Source of the DNA: Polyangia bacterium
Lineage (GTDB): Bacteria; Myxococcota_A; Polyangia; Nannocystales; Nannocystaceae
NCBI GenBank assembly: GCA_030430565.1
Contig: JAUIKS010000061.1
Span: 1 to 32,441, forward strand
Length of the DNA stretch: 32,441 nt
Reading direction: 5' to 3'
The notes beneath the pieces were generated by a model. That model saw only the letters and a list, made by a program, of their open reading frames with translations, was not told the origin of the DNA and searched no databases. Shown in pieces: positions 1-7,214 of the stretch. Within the stretch, counting starts at the first letter, position 1. Every line of letters begins with the position of its first letter. The position numbers and the translations under genes were made by a program.

Positions 1-114
1 GAGACCAAGGGCTACGGGCCCGACAAGCCCATCGCCGACAACAAGACCAAGAAGGGCAAGGCCAAGAACCGCCGCATCGAGTTCCGCCTGCTCACCGGCG
101 ACTTCAAGAAGTAG
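1..114 (+). CDS. C-terminal end of an OmpA/MotB-domain protein (partial)
   Basis: The window opens inside this gene; the last 37 codons are readable and end at TAG 112-114. The visible part is the end of an OmpA/MotB peptidoglycan-binding domain: Pro-Ile-Ala-Asp-Asn-Lys-Thr, then Gly-Lys-Ala-Lys-Asn-Arg-Arg-Ile-Glu-Phe, the usual closing block of that fold. In this family the conserved Asn and Arg residues help hold meso-diaminopimelate in the cell wall, so the protein probably anchors the outer membrane to peptidoglycan. The upstream part is outside the window, so barrel, lipoprotein or repeat modules cannot be judged. A strong terminator follows. Confidence 0.85.
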   Translation, partial: ETKGYGPDKPIADNKTKKGKAKNRRIEFRLLTGDFKK

Positions 115-148
115 TCCTCACCGCGCGCCTCTCGACGCGCTCACACAC

Positions 149-180
149 GCGAAGGGCCCCCTCGGGCCCTTCGCCCGTTT
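149..180 (+). terminator. Rho-independent terminator after the OmpA-domain gene
   Basis: A perfect 11-bp stem (149-159 with 164-174, GCGAAGGGCCC paired with its complement) closes on a 4-base loop CCTC and is followed by a short T run at 178-180. It lies 35 bp after the stop codon of the plus-strand gene. Confidence 0.75.
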
Positions 181-204
181 AACGGCCAGCGACTACGCGC
201 GGTC

Positions 205-241
205 AAAAACGCAGCGCGGCGCCCCGAGGGACGCCGCGCTG
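205..241 (-). terminator. Rho-independent terminator for the minus-strand barrel gene
   Basis: A perfect 10-bp stem (212-221 with 232-241, CAGCGCGGCG and its complement) with a 10-base loop is followed, read on the minus strand, by five consecutive T residues (plus-strand A at 205-209). It lies 29 bp beyond the stop of the barrel gene at 271 and faces the terminator at 149-180, as expected between convergent genes. Confidence 0.75.
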
Positions 242-270
242 TGTTCTTGGTTAACCGTCGACGGTCGGGC

Positions 271-1590
271 TCAGAGCCCGAGCCGCGTCGCAAACGCCAA
301 CGTGCGCCCCGGCGCGGGCGCGGGCTGCCCCGCGGGCTGCGTCGTGGTCGCGGGCGCCGGCTGACCCGCGGGCGCCGGCTGCCCCGCGGGCTGCGTCGTC
401 GCCGGCGCTGGTTGACCTGCCGGCTGCGTCGTCGCCGGCTGCGTCGTCGCCGGCGCTGGCTCAGCAGCGGGTGCTGGCTGAGCGGGCGCTGGCTCAGCAG
501 CGGGCGCTGGTTGAGCCGCAGGCTCCGGCCGCGGCTTCGGCTTCGGCTTCGCAACCGCCTTGCCGAGGTCGACGACGATGTTCGCGGCCGTGAGGGTGTC
601 GAGCGGCACAACGTCCGGCGAGGGCGGCAGCGTCTTGTCGTAGCGCAGCGAGAACGACAGCGCGAAGGCGAGCGTGGCCCCGTTGCGCGCCTCGTAGACG
701 GGCACCGAGAGCGCGTTGTCCCACGTGACCTTGTAGAGGATCTTCTGCGGCGCGAAGCCGTGCTTGGTCCCGTCGAGGAAGCTCTGCAGGTACTCGACGC
801 CGGTCATGAAGCTGATGCGCTCGTTCTTGCTCTTGACCCCGTAGCCGGCGAACAGGCGCGCCGAGTGATTGATGAACTGCCGATCGATGGGCGTCGGCAT
901 CGGGTCCTCGGCCGTCGGCAGCGGGTTGAGCGTCTCGGTCGCGCAGAGGTCGAGGTCGATCTCGGCGGAGCAGCGAACGTCGAGCTGGAGGTCGTAGCCG
1001 AGCTCGGCCCAGAGGTTGTGGCTCGCGCCGCGCCGCCCCGCGCGGTTCTTGAGCAGGTAGAACGCGAAGCCCGGGTCGACGTTGAGGCGGAACTTCAAGC
1101 CCTGGAACGGGTCGTGACGGCCCGTCAGCATCAAGAACGCGGAGATGCGCTTGGTGATGAAGTAGTCGTAGCGCAGCCGCCCCTGGAGGTTGAAGATGTT
1201 CGGCTCGAGCTGGTCGGACATCGCCATCTCGTCCGTCGAGTCCGCGAGGCCGTAGTTGGCGATGAAGCTGCCGAAGAACATGTGCCGCTTGCGGCGAATC
1301 TCGTAGAGCACGTTGCCCGTGAACGCGACCGAGTTCGCGTTACCGGTCGCGCCGAGCCCACCGAGGGACAGCTTGAAGGTCGTCGAGTCGTCTTCCTTCT
1401 CGAGGTCTTCGGCGGTCTTGGCCTTACCGAACTCACCCTGTCCGTCGAGCTCCGCGGGCCCCTCGCTGGCCTGCGAGACGCCGGTGCCGCTGCCGGCGGC
1501 GGGCGTCGGCGCGGCCTCCTGCGCGTACGCGCTCGGGGCGATGAGCAAGAGGCTGGTGAGGCAGGCGGCGATCGGGGGCGCGAACTTCAT
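271..1590 (-). CDS. DUF481-like outer-membrane beta-barrel protein with Pro/Ala/Thr-rich tail
   Basis: A 439-residue protein starting at ATG 1588-1590. It has a clear signal peptide (MKFAPP..., cleavage near Ala-Tyr-Ala at residue 23). A frame open to 1866 exists, but only this start puts the signal peptide at the N-terminus. Residues about 70-345 show alternating beta-strands with aromatic girdles (e.g. LRYDYFITKRISAF and LWAELGYDLQLDV) and one short loop with two Cys, as in the DUF481/YdiY family of exported barrel proteins of unknown substrate. The last ~90 residues are a low-complexity Pro-Ala-Glu then Thr-Gln-Pro-Ala-Gly repeat, with a final short segment ending in RLGL. A tail of this kind is unusual after a barrel. 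A sigma-54-like promoter (1623-1637) precedes the gene and a sigma-54 activator lies just upstream, suggesting regulated expression. Confidence 0.75.
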   Translation of the reverse strand: MKFAPPIAACLTSLLLIAPSAYAQEAAPTPAAGSGTGVSQASEGPAELDGQGEFGKAKTAEDLEKEDDSTTFKLSLGGLGATGNANSVAFTGNVLYEIRRKRHMFFGSFIANYGLADSTDEMAMSDQLEPNIFNLQGRLRYDYFITKRISAFLMLTGRHDPFQGLKFRLNVDPGFAFYLLKNRAGRRGASHNLWAELGYDLQLDVRCSAEIDLDLCATETLNPLPTAEDPMPTPIDRQFINHSARLFAGYGVKSKNERISFMTGVEYLQSFLDGTKHGFAPQKILYKVTWDNALSVPVYEARNGATLAFALSFSLRYDKTLPPSPDVVPLDTLTAANIVVDLGKAVAKPKPKPRPEPAAQPAPAAEPAPAQPAPAAEPAPATTQPATTQPAGQPAPATTQPAGQPAPAGQPAPATTTQPAGQPAPAPGRTLAFATRLGL

Positions 1591-1622
1591 CGTGATATTC
1601 AAGGTTCTCTCTCCGTGGCGTG

Positions 1623-1637
1623 GCGCGATGTGTACCA
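1623..1637 (-). promoter_or_regulatory. Candidate sigma-54 promoter before the barrel gene
   Basis: Read on the minus strand the site is TGGTAC-ACATC-GCGC. The GG at -24 and GC at -12 have the required 12-base spacing, though the -12 element lacks the usual TT. A start site would fall near 1611, about 20 bases before the ATG. The activator gene just upstream supports it, but the motif is short and a chance match is possible. Confidence 0.3.
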
Positions 1638-1829
1638 GGCTTCGCTGATGTGAGCACCCTGTGCAACGGCGATGCCAATCGCCTGCGCGGGAGCTCGCGG
1701 TCGCCACGGCGCCCCGCTCGCGGCGCCCCTCCTCGGTCTCGAGGATGTTCGCCGCGGCGAGATGCCCCGCCCCGCGCTCGCTCGAACGGCGATGACGACG
1801 CGCCGCTGCAGCAAGAACAGTCTGTGGGC

Positions 1830-2794
<965 letters not shown>

Positions 2795-2795
<1 letters not shown>

Positions 2796-2814
2796 GTTGC
2801 ACCTCGTTGCAACA
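2795..2814. promoter_or_regulatory. Inverted repeat over the activator's ribosome-binding site
   Basis: TGTTGCA (2795-2801) and TGCAACA (2808-2814) are perfect 7-bp inverted arms around a 6-bp centre. The centre carries the Shine-Dalgarno sequence of the sigma-54 activator gene. As DNA it could be an operator for autoregulation; as RNA it would place the ribosome-binding site in a hairpin loop. Both uses are inference. Confidence 0.5.
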
Positions 2815-2923
2815 CATAGCACCGCGAGCGTCGCGCGAGGCGCGAGCGTTCTCGCCCCTCAACAAAAACCGGGAAGAACCTCGTTCCAGGGCCGCTCTTG
2901 CCCATCGGTTGGCTTTTTTAGCC

Positions 2924-2939
2924 TGGCCCGGCTTGTGCA
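2924..2939 (+). promoter_or_regulatory. Candidate sigma-54 promoter before the SulP gene
   Basis: TGGCCC-GGCTT-GTGCA has GG and GC dinucleotides 12 bases apart and matches the sigma-54 consensus TGGCAC-N5-TTGCA at most positions. Transcription would start near 2950, only a few bases before the ATG at 2953, which would give an almost leaderless mRNA. That is odd and lowers confidence. Confidence 0.4.
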
Positions 2940-2952
2940 GAATTCCCGCGCG

Positions 2953-4698
2953 ATGGCTACCTCGAGCTCCCGCGCCGCGGTGATTCGCAGCGACCTGATC
3001 GCCGGCACGACGACAGCTGTGATGCTGATCCCGCAGGCGATGGCCTACGCCCTCCTCGCTGGCCTGCCGCCGATCGCGGGGCTGTACGCCGCCCTGATCC
3101 CGCCGGCGCTCTACGCGATCTTCGGCACCTCGAGGCACCTCGCGGTCGGCCCGGTCGCGATGGACTCGCTGCTCGTCGCCGCGACCATCGGCTCGATCGC
3201 GGTCGCGGGTCCCGAGGCGTACTGGGTGATCGCCTCGGCGCTGGCGATCCTCGTCGGCCTGATGCAGCTCGCGCTGGGGCTGAGCAAGCTCGGCTCCCTG
3301 GTCAACCTGATCTCGCGCCCGGTGATCGCGGGCTTCACCTCCGGCGCGTCGATCTTGATCGCGCTCAGCCAGGCCGGGCCGCTGCTCGGCCTCCAGCTCG
3401 ATCGCTCGCAGCCGGTCTACCAGAAGCTCATCACCATCGCGCAGCGAGCCGGGGACGTCCACGCGCTCACGCTGCTGATCGGCGCGCTCGCGATCGCCAC
3501 GCTGATCCTGCTCAAGCGCCTGGCGCCGCGCGTGCCGAGGGCCCTGGTCGTGGTCATCGGCGGATCGCTCGCGGTCTGGGGCCTGGGGCTTCACGAGCTC
3601 GGCGTCGCGATCGTCGGCGCGGTCCCGGCGGGGCTGCCGACGCCGCGCCTCCCGCTGATCGACCTCGCGCTCGCGCTCGACCTGCTCTCGGCGGCCCTCG
3701 TCATCGCGCTCCTGTCGTTCCTCGAGGCCATCTCCTCGGGGCTGGCGACGGCGCGCAAGGACAGCGATCGCAGCGCGGCCTCGACCATCGACCCCAACCG
3801 CGAGCTCATCGCGCTCGGCGTCGCCAACATGGGCGCCGGGCTGTTTCGCGGCTACCCGGTCGCGGGCGGGCTCTCGCGCACGGCCGTCAATTTCCAGGCG
3901 GGCGCGCGCTCGCGGCTCTCAGGCGTCATCACGGCCGCGCTCGTCGGGCTCACGCTGCTGTTTCTGACCCCGGCGTTCTACTTCCTGCCCAAGCCGGTGC
4001 TCTCGGCGATCATCATGGTCGCGGTCTTCAGCCTGTTCGACTGGCGCACCGCGGTGCAGCTGTACCGCGTCGAGCGCAGGGACCTCGCCGTCATGCTCGC
4101 GACCTTCGCGTCCACGCTCGTCATCGGTATCACTGCAGGCGTCGCCGCCGGCGTCGCGCTCTCGCTCGCGGTCTTCGTGCGCCGGGCCGCGGCCCCGCAC
4201 AGCGCCGTGCTCGGGCGGCTCCCCGGCACCGAGGCCTACCGCAACGTGCTGCGCTACGAGGAGGCCGTGGAGCTCCCCGGCGTCGTCATCCTTCGCTTTG
4301 ACGCGCCGCTGTTCTTCGCCAACGTCCAGAAGCTGCAGGCGCGCATCGACGCCCGCCTCGGCGCGCCCGGCGACGCGCCGGTGCAGGCCGTGGTCTTCGA
4401 CGCGGGCGGGGTCGCGTACCTCGACGCCTCGGCGGTCGCCGCCCTCGGCGAATTCATCGAGTCGCTGCGCGCCCGCGGGGTCGAGTTCTTCTTCGCGCGC
4501 GCCCCCGGCCCGGCCCGCGACGTCCTGTGCCGCGACGGCCTCGCGGCGCGCCTGGGCGAGCGCCGCTTCTTCTTCACCACGCACGAGGCCGTCGAGGCCG
4601 CGCGCGCCCACGTCGGCGTCACCTGGCCCAAAGAGCTGTCCGATGATCACGGCCGCGAGCCCTCGCTACCCATCGATCTCGACGGCGCGGCCGCGTAG
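2953..4698 (+). CDS. SulP-family anion transporter with STAS domain
   Basis: A 581-residue inner-membrane transporter. Residues about 10-410 contain ten or more hydrophobic helices with SulP signatures near the start (LIPQAMAYALLAGLPPIAGLYAALIPP and GTSRHLAVGPVAMDS, each spanning TM1-TM3). Residues about 430-545 form a cytoplasmic STAS domain with the conserved loop DAGGVAYLDASAVAALGEF beginning at Asp483. SulP proteins carry sulfate, bicarbonate or dicarboxylates, often with sodium or protons; the substrate cannot be told from sequence. The same frame is open far upstream, but the first Met giving a normal SulP N-terminus is at 2953; no strong Shine-Dalgarno is visible. The gene is divergent from the sigma-54 activator and ends three bases before the convergent ATP-grasp gene. 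Confidence 0.93.
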   Translation: MATSSSRAAVIRSDLIAGTTTAVMLIPQAMAYALLAGLPPIAGLYAALIPPALYAIFGTSRHLAVGPVAMDSLLVAATIGSIAVAGPEAYWVIASALAILVGLMQLALGLSKLGSLVNLISRPVIAGFTSGASILIALSQAGPLLGLQLDRSQPVYQKLITIAQRAGDVHALTLLIGALAIATLILLKRLAPRVPRALVVVIGGSLAVWGLGLHELGVAIVGAVPAGLPTPRLPLIDLALALDLLSAALVIALLSFLEAISSGLATARKDSDRSAASTIDPNRELIALGVANMGAGLFRGYPVAGGLSRTAVNFQAGARSRLSGVITAALVGLTLLFLTPAFYFLPKPVLSAIIMVAVFSLFDWRTAVQLYRVERRDLAVMLATFASTLVIGITAGVAAGVALSLAVFVRRAAAPHSAVLGRLPGTEAYRNVLRYEEAVELPGVVILRFDAPLFFANVQKLQARIDARLGAPGDAPVQAVVFDAGGVAYLDASAVAALGEFIESLRARGVEFFFARAPGPARDVLCRDGLAARLGERRFFFTTHEAVEAARAHVGVTWPKELSDDHGREPSLPIDLDGAAA

Positions 4699-4701
4699 CC
4701 G

Positions 4702-5730
4702 CTACACACCGACCACCGCGCGGGGCGGCGGCGCGCCCGGCAGCGAGAGGCAGTAGGCGACGAAGGCCTCGAACACCGGGCGCGGCTTCCCCTGGGTCGG
4801 GAGCGCGTGCAGGTGCAGCGCCGGCAGCACGTTGACCTCGAGCAGCACCGCCTCCCCCGACGAGCCCGGCGGGCGCGTGAAGGCGGCGAGCGGGCCGCGC
4901 AGATCGACGCCGCCGACGTCGACGCCGAGCAGCGAGCACGCGCGCTCGGCCAGCGCGCCCCACCCCGGGTCCAGCTCATCGGTGCGATCGATGATCTCAC
5001 GCTCCTCGGAGTACAGCTCGATCGACGCGCCCGCCGGGGGCGCGGCCGCGAGCGCGAGGCCGTGGACCTCGAGCATCGGCGCGATGATGTCACCCGCCGG
5101 CATCACGTCGAGGCCGAGCAGCTCCTCGTGCGCGCGCGCCCGCCTCGGGTCACGGTTGAGCGCGGCGATCTGCGCCGCGCAGCTCTCCGCGCCCCGCAGG
5201 ATCGGGCGCTGGATCTCCGCGGCCGCGACCGCGCGCCCGCCGATCACCGAGACGCGGAGGTTGGTCCCCGGCACGAAGCGCTCCACCAACGCCTCGCTGT
5301 CGCGGTCGCAGGCCTGGGCCCAGCGGCACGCCCGCGCCACGGCGTCGAGCGAGCGGTGCGGCCCGCTGAGCCCGCGCGCGCGGTTGCCCCAATTCGGCTT
5401 GACGATCACCGCGCCGCAGCGCTCGAGGAGCGCCGCGACCGGAGGCGTGCGCGGATCGTCGTCGTCGTCGTCGACGATCACGCCCTCGACGACCGGCACG
5501 CCGTGGGCCGCGAGCCGCGCGCGGCTGACGAGCTTGTTGTTGCTGAGGGTCTGCGCGACCTGGGTCAGGAAGGGCGAGCGCGTCTTGCTGATGACCACGC
5601 CCGGCCCGCCGTCGCGCGGCGTCAGGCGCATCAAGAAGTCGGTGTGCACGGCCTCGGTCAGCGGCGACGCGTCGACCCCGAGCCGCTCCGCCGCGGCGAT
5701 GATGAGGCGATTCGTTCGTCCCCAGGACAT
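4702..5730 (-). CDS. ATP-grasp ligase resembling the cyanophycin synthetase ATP-grasp domain
   Basis: A 342-residue ATP-grasp enzyme, expected to join a carboxylate to an amine or thiol through an acyl phosphate. Visible elements: TLSNNKLVSRARLAAHGVPV (61-80), typical of cyanophycin synthetase and GshF-type ligases; the ATP-binding Lys111 in VIVKPNWG with a following glycine-rich loop; Glu150 in LVERFVPG; DVGGVDL (271-277); and the metal-binding EVN at 298-300. It lacks the Mur-ligase half of cyanophycin synthetase, so it is not that enzyme. A run of six Asp residues (87-92) comes from a trinucleotide tract. The start lies 10 bp after the aminopropyltransferase-like gene, so the two are co-transcribed, and they follow the receptor/PepSY genes on the same strand. 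The substrate is unknown; a polyamine or amino acid made by the neighbour is a reasonable guess. Confidence 0.75.
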   Translation of the reverse strand: MSWGRTNRLIIAAAERLGVDASPLTEAVHTDFLMRLTPRDGGPGVVISKTRSPFLTQVAQTLSNNKLVSRARLAAHGVPVVEGVIVDDDDDDPRTPPVAALLERCGAVIVKPNWGNRARGLSGPHRSLDAVARACRWAQACDRDSEALVERFVPGTNLRVSVIGGRAVAAAEIQRPILRGAESCAAQIAALNRDPRRARAHEELLGLDVMPAGDIIAPMLEVHGLALAAAPPAGASIELYSEEREIIDRTDELDPGWGALAERACSLLGVDVGGVDLRGPLAAFTRPPGSSGEAVLLEVNVLPALHLHALPTQGKPRPVFEAFVAYCLSLPGAPPPRAVVGV

Positions 5731-5740
5731 GGTCGTACGC

Positions 5741-6652
5741 TCAGGTCTTGCGCGCGCCGGTGTAGAGCGGCACGTCGCTCGGCTCCTCGATCGGCGGGAC
5801 CGGCTGCTGCAGGATCGGCGCGAGGTAGGGCGGCACCTCGATCATCTTGCGGTGCGCGACCTCGCAGTACACGCGCGTGCCCGAGAGCGCCGCGATCCGC
5901 TCGCCGAGGTCCGCGGGCAGCAGCTCGAGGGGCCCGCGCGCGGCGAGCGTGAAGGTCCAGAACGCGTGGAAGCTGGGCACGTAGTGGTGCAGCAGGTGCG
6001 TCCACGGGAACACCTCGAGCAGCGTCGAGCGCACCGCCCTCGGCAGCTCCATGTCGACCACGTCCATCTCGCCCGACTGCACGATCAGCACGCCGTCCTC
6101 GGCGAGCACCCGCGCGACGCGGCGGTACCAGCTGACCGAGTGCAGCGCCATCGACGGGCCGTCCTCCATCGGGTCCGTGATGTCGAGGATGACGACGTCG
6201 AAGTCGCCGTCGGGGGACGCGTCGATGACGTCGGCGATGTCGGCGATCTGGTAGTCGACCCGCGGATCCGAGAGCGCCCCCGCCTCGAGCCCCGGCATGT
6301 GCTCACGGACAGCTTGGACCACTTCGTCGTCGAGGTCGCAGGTCACGACCCGCGTGACCGCGGGGTGGCGCAGGACCTCCCGGACCGAGGCGCCCTCGCC
6401 CGTCCCGCCCACGAGCACGCGCCGCGGCGCGCCGTGGGCGAGCATCCCGGGGTGCACCAGGGTCTCGTGGTACATCGCCTCGTCGCGCTCGCAGGACTGG
6501 ACCACCCCGTCGAGGAACAGCGTGCGGCCGAAGGCCTGCGTGTCGGCGATCAGCAGCTCCTGATGCTCCGTCCGCGACTGGTAGACGACGCGATCGAGCG
6601 CGAACTCGACCACCGTCCCCGTGCTGTTGGGCTCCCGCAGGATCATGCTCAT
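5741..6652 (-). CDS. Spermidine/thermospermine synthase-like aminopropyltransferase
   Basis: A 303-residue protein of the polyamine synthase methyltransferase-like fold. It keeps the family blocks: LFLDGVVQSCERDEAMYHE (45-63), the nucleotide-binding GGTGEGASVRE (82-92), the acidic CDLDDEVV (105-112) and the substrate-binding LDITDPMEDGP (156-166). The Gly-Glu-Gly and Asp-x-x-Asp-Pro forms are closer to thermospermine synthase-like enzymes than to classical SpeE. The expected reaction is aminopropyl transfer from decarboxylated S-adenosylmethionine to an amine. The start at 6650-6652 has GGAG six bases upstream; an open frame to 6721 has no ribosome-binding site. No S-adenosylmethionine decarboxylase gene is nearby. 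The gene begins about 70 bp after the PepSY gene and is followed by the ATP-grasp ligase, so the pair may make a conjugated polyamine or a small metal ligand. Confidence 0.85.
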   Translation of the reverse strand: MSMILREPNSTGTVVEFALDRVVYQSRTEHQELLIADTQAFGRTLFLDGVVQSCERDEAMYHETLVHPGMLAHGAPRRVLVGGTGEGASVREVLRHPAVTRVVTCDLDDEVVQAVREHMPGLEAGALSDPRVDYQIADIADVIDASPDGDFDVVILDITDPMEDGPSMALHSVSWYRRVARVLAEDGVLIVQSGEMDVVDMELPRAVRSTLLEVFPWTHLLHHYVPSFHAFWTFTLAARGPLELLPADLGERIAALSGTRVYCEVAHRKMIEVPPYLAPILQQPVPPIEEPSDVPLYTGARKT

Positions 6653-6722
6653 CAGGCGCTCCGCTCCGCGTCGGCTGGGCGCGGGAGTCGGCAGAGAACC
6701 GCACGCGCGCGTCGAGGTCAAG

Positions 6723-7211
6723 TCACGCGCGTCGGCGCCGACGCCGGCTCAGGATCATCGCCACGCCCGTGTACGTGAGCGCGCACAGCCCCAGGCCCGT
6801 CAGCAGCGCGAGCGCCTGACCCGGGAGGCCGATCAGCTCCCCCGTGTGGATCTGGAACACCCAGCGCGTGAAGCCGCCCGCGGTCGCGCGCGTCTCGATC
6901 ACCTCGCCGGCCCCGTCGAGGTACACGACCGTCTCGGCGTCATCGTCGAGCCAGACCTGGTACGGCGCGCCCTCGGCCTGGGGGATCGTCAGGTCCGTCG
7001 CCGGCGAGCCATCGCCCGCCGCGACCGCGCGCTCGACCATCGCGTCGAGCGTGATCGTCCGCGGGGCCGCCGGCGCCTTCGGCGGCGGGACCTTAAACTG
7101 CCCGCGGAACACGAGCACCGAGCCCGACAGCGCGATCAGCACGGCGAACAGCGCGACGCCTAGACCCACGGCCTGGTGCCAGCGAAAGTACGCGCGCCGC
7201 GAAGTCGCCAC
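6723..7211 (-). CDS. PepSY-associated membrane protein (short form)
   Basis: A 162-residue inner-membrane protein starting at GTG 7209-7211, three bases after the receptor stop, so translation is probably coupled. It has an N-terminal helix preceded by the RWHQAVGLGVAL block, a ~90-residue periplasmic segment of PepSY character, then the typical VFQIHTGELIG turn and a second helix ending in a run of Arg residues on the cytoplasmic side. PepSY-associated TM proteins are common beside TonB-dependent siderophore receptors, where some reduce or release iron. This one is much shorter than the usual four-helix reductases and has no visible heme or flavin site beyond a few His, so its job is inferred only from context. 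Confidence 0.85.
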   Translation of the reverse strand: MATSRRAYFRWHQAVGLGVALFAVLIALSGSVLVFRGQFKVPPPKAPAAPRTITLDAMVERAVAAGDGSPATDLTIPQAEGAPYQVWLDDDAETVVYLDGAGEVIETRATAGGFTRWVFQIHTGELIGLPGQALALLTGLGLCALTYTGVAMILSRRRRRRA

Positions 7212-7214
7212 CGG

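Noticed and set aside
241..1653. Long plus-strand open frame opposite the DUF481-like barrel gene
   Set aside because: Arg/Val/Glu-rich with no recognisable domain; it is the antisense shadow of a gene with a clear signal peptide and barrel strands.
4702..5730. Cyanophycin synthetase
   Set aside because: Only the ATP-grasp part is present; the Mur-ligase domain needed for cyanophycin synthesis is missing.
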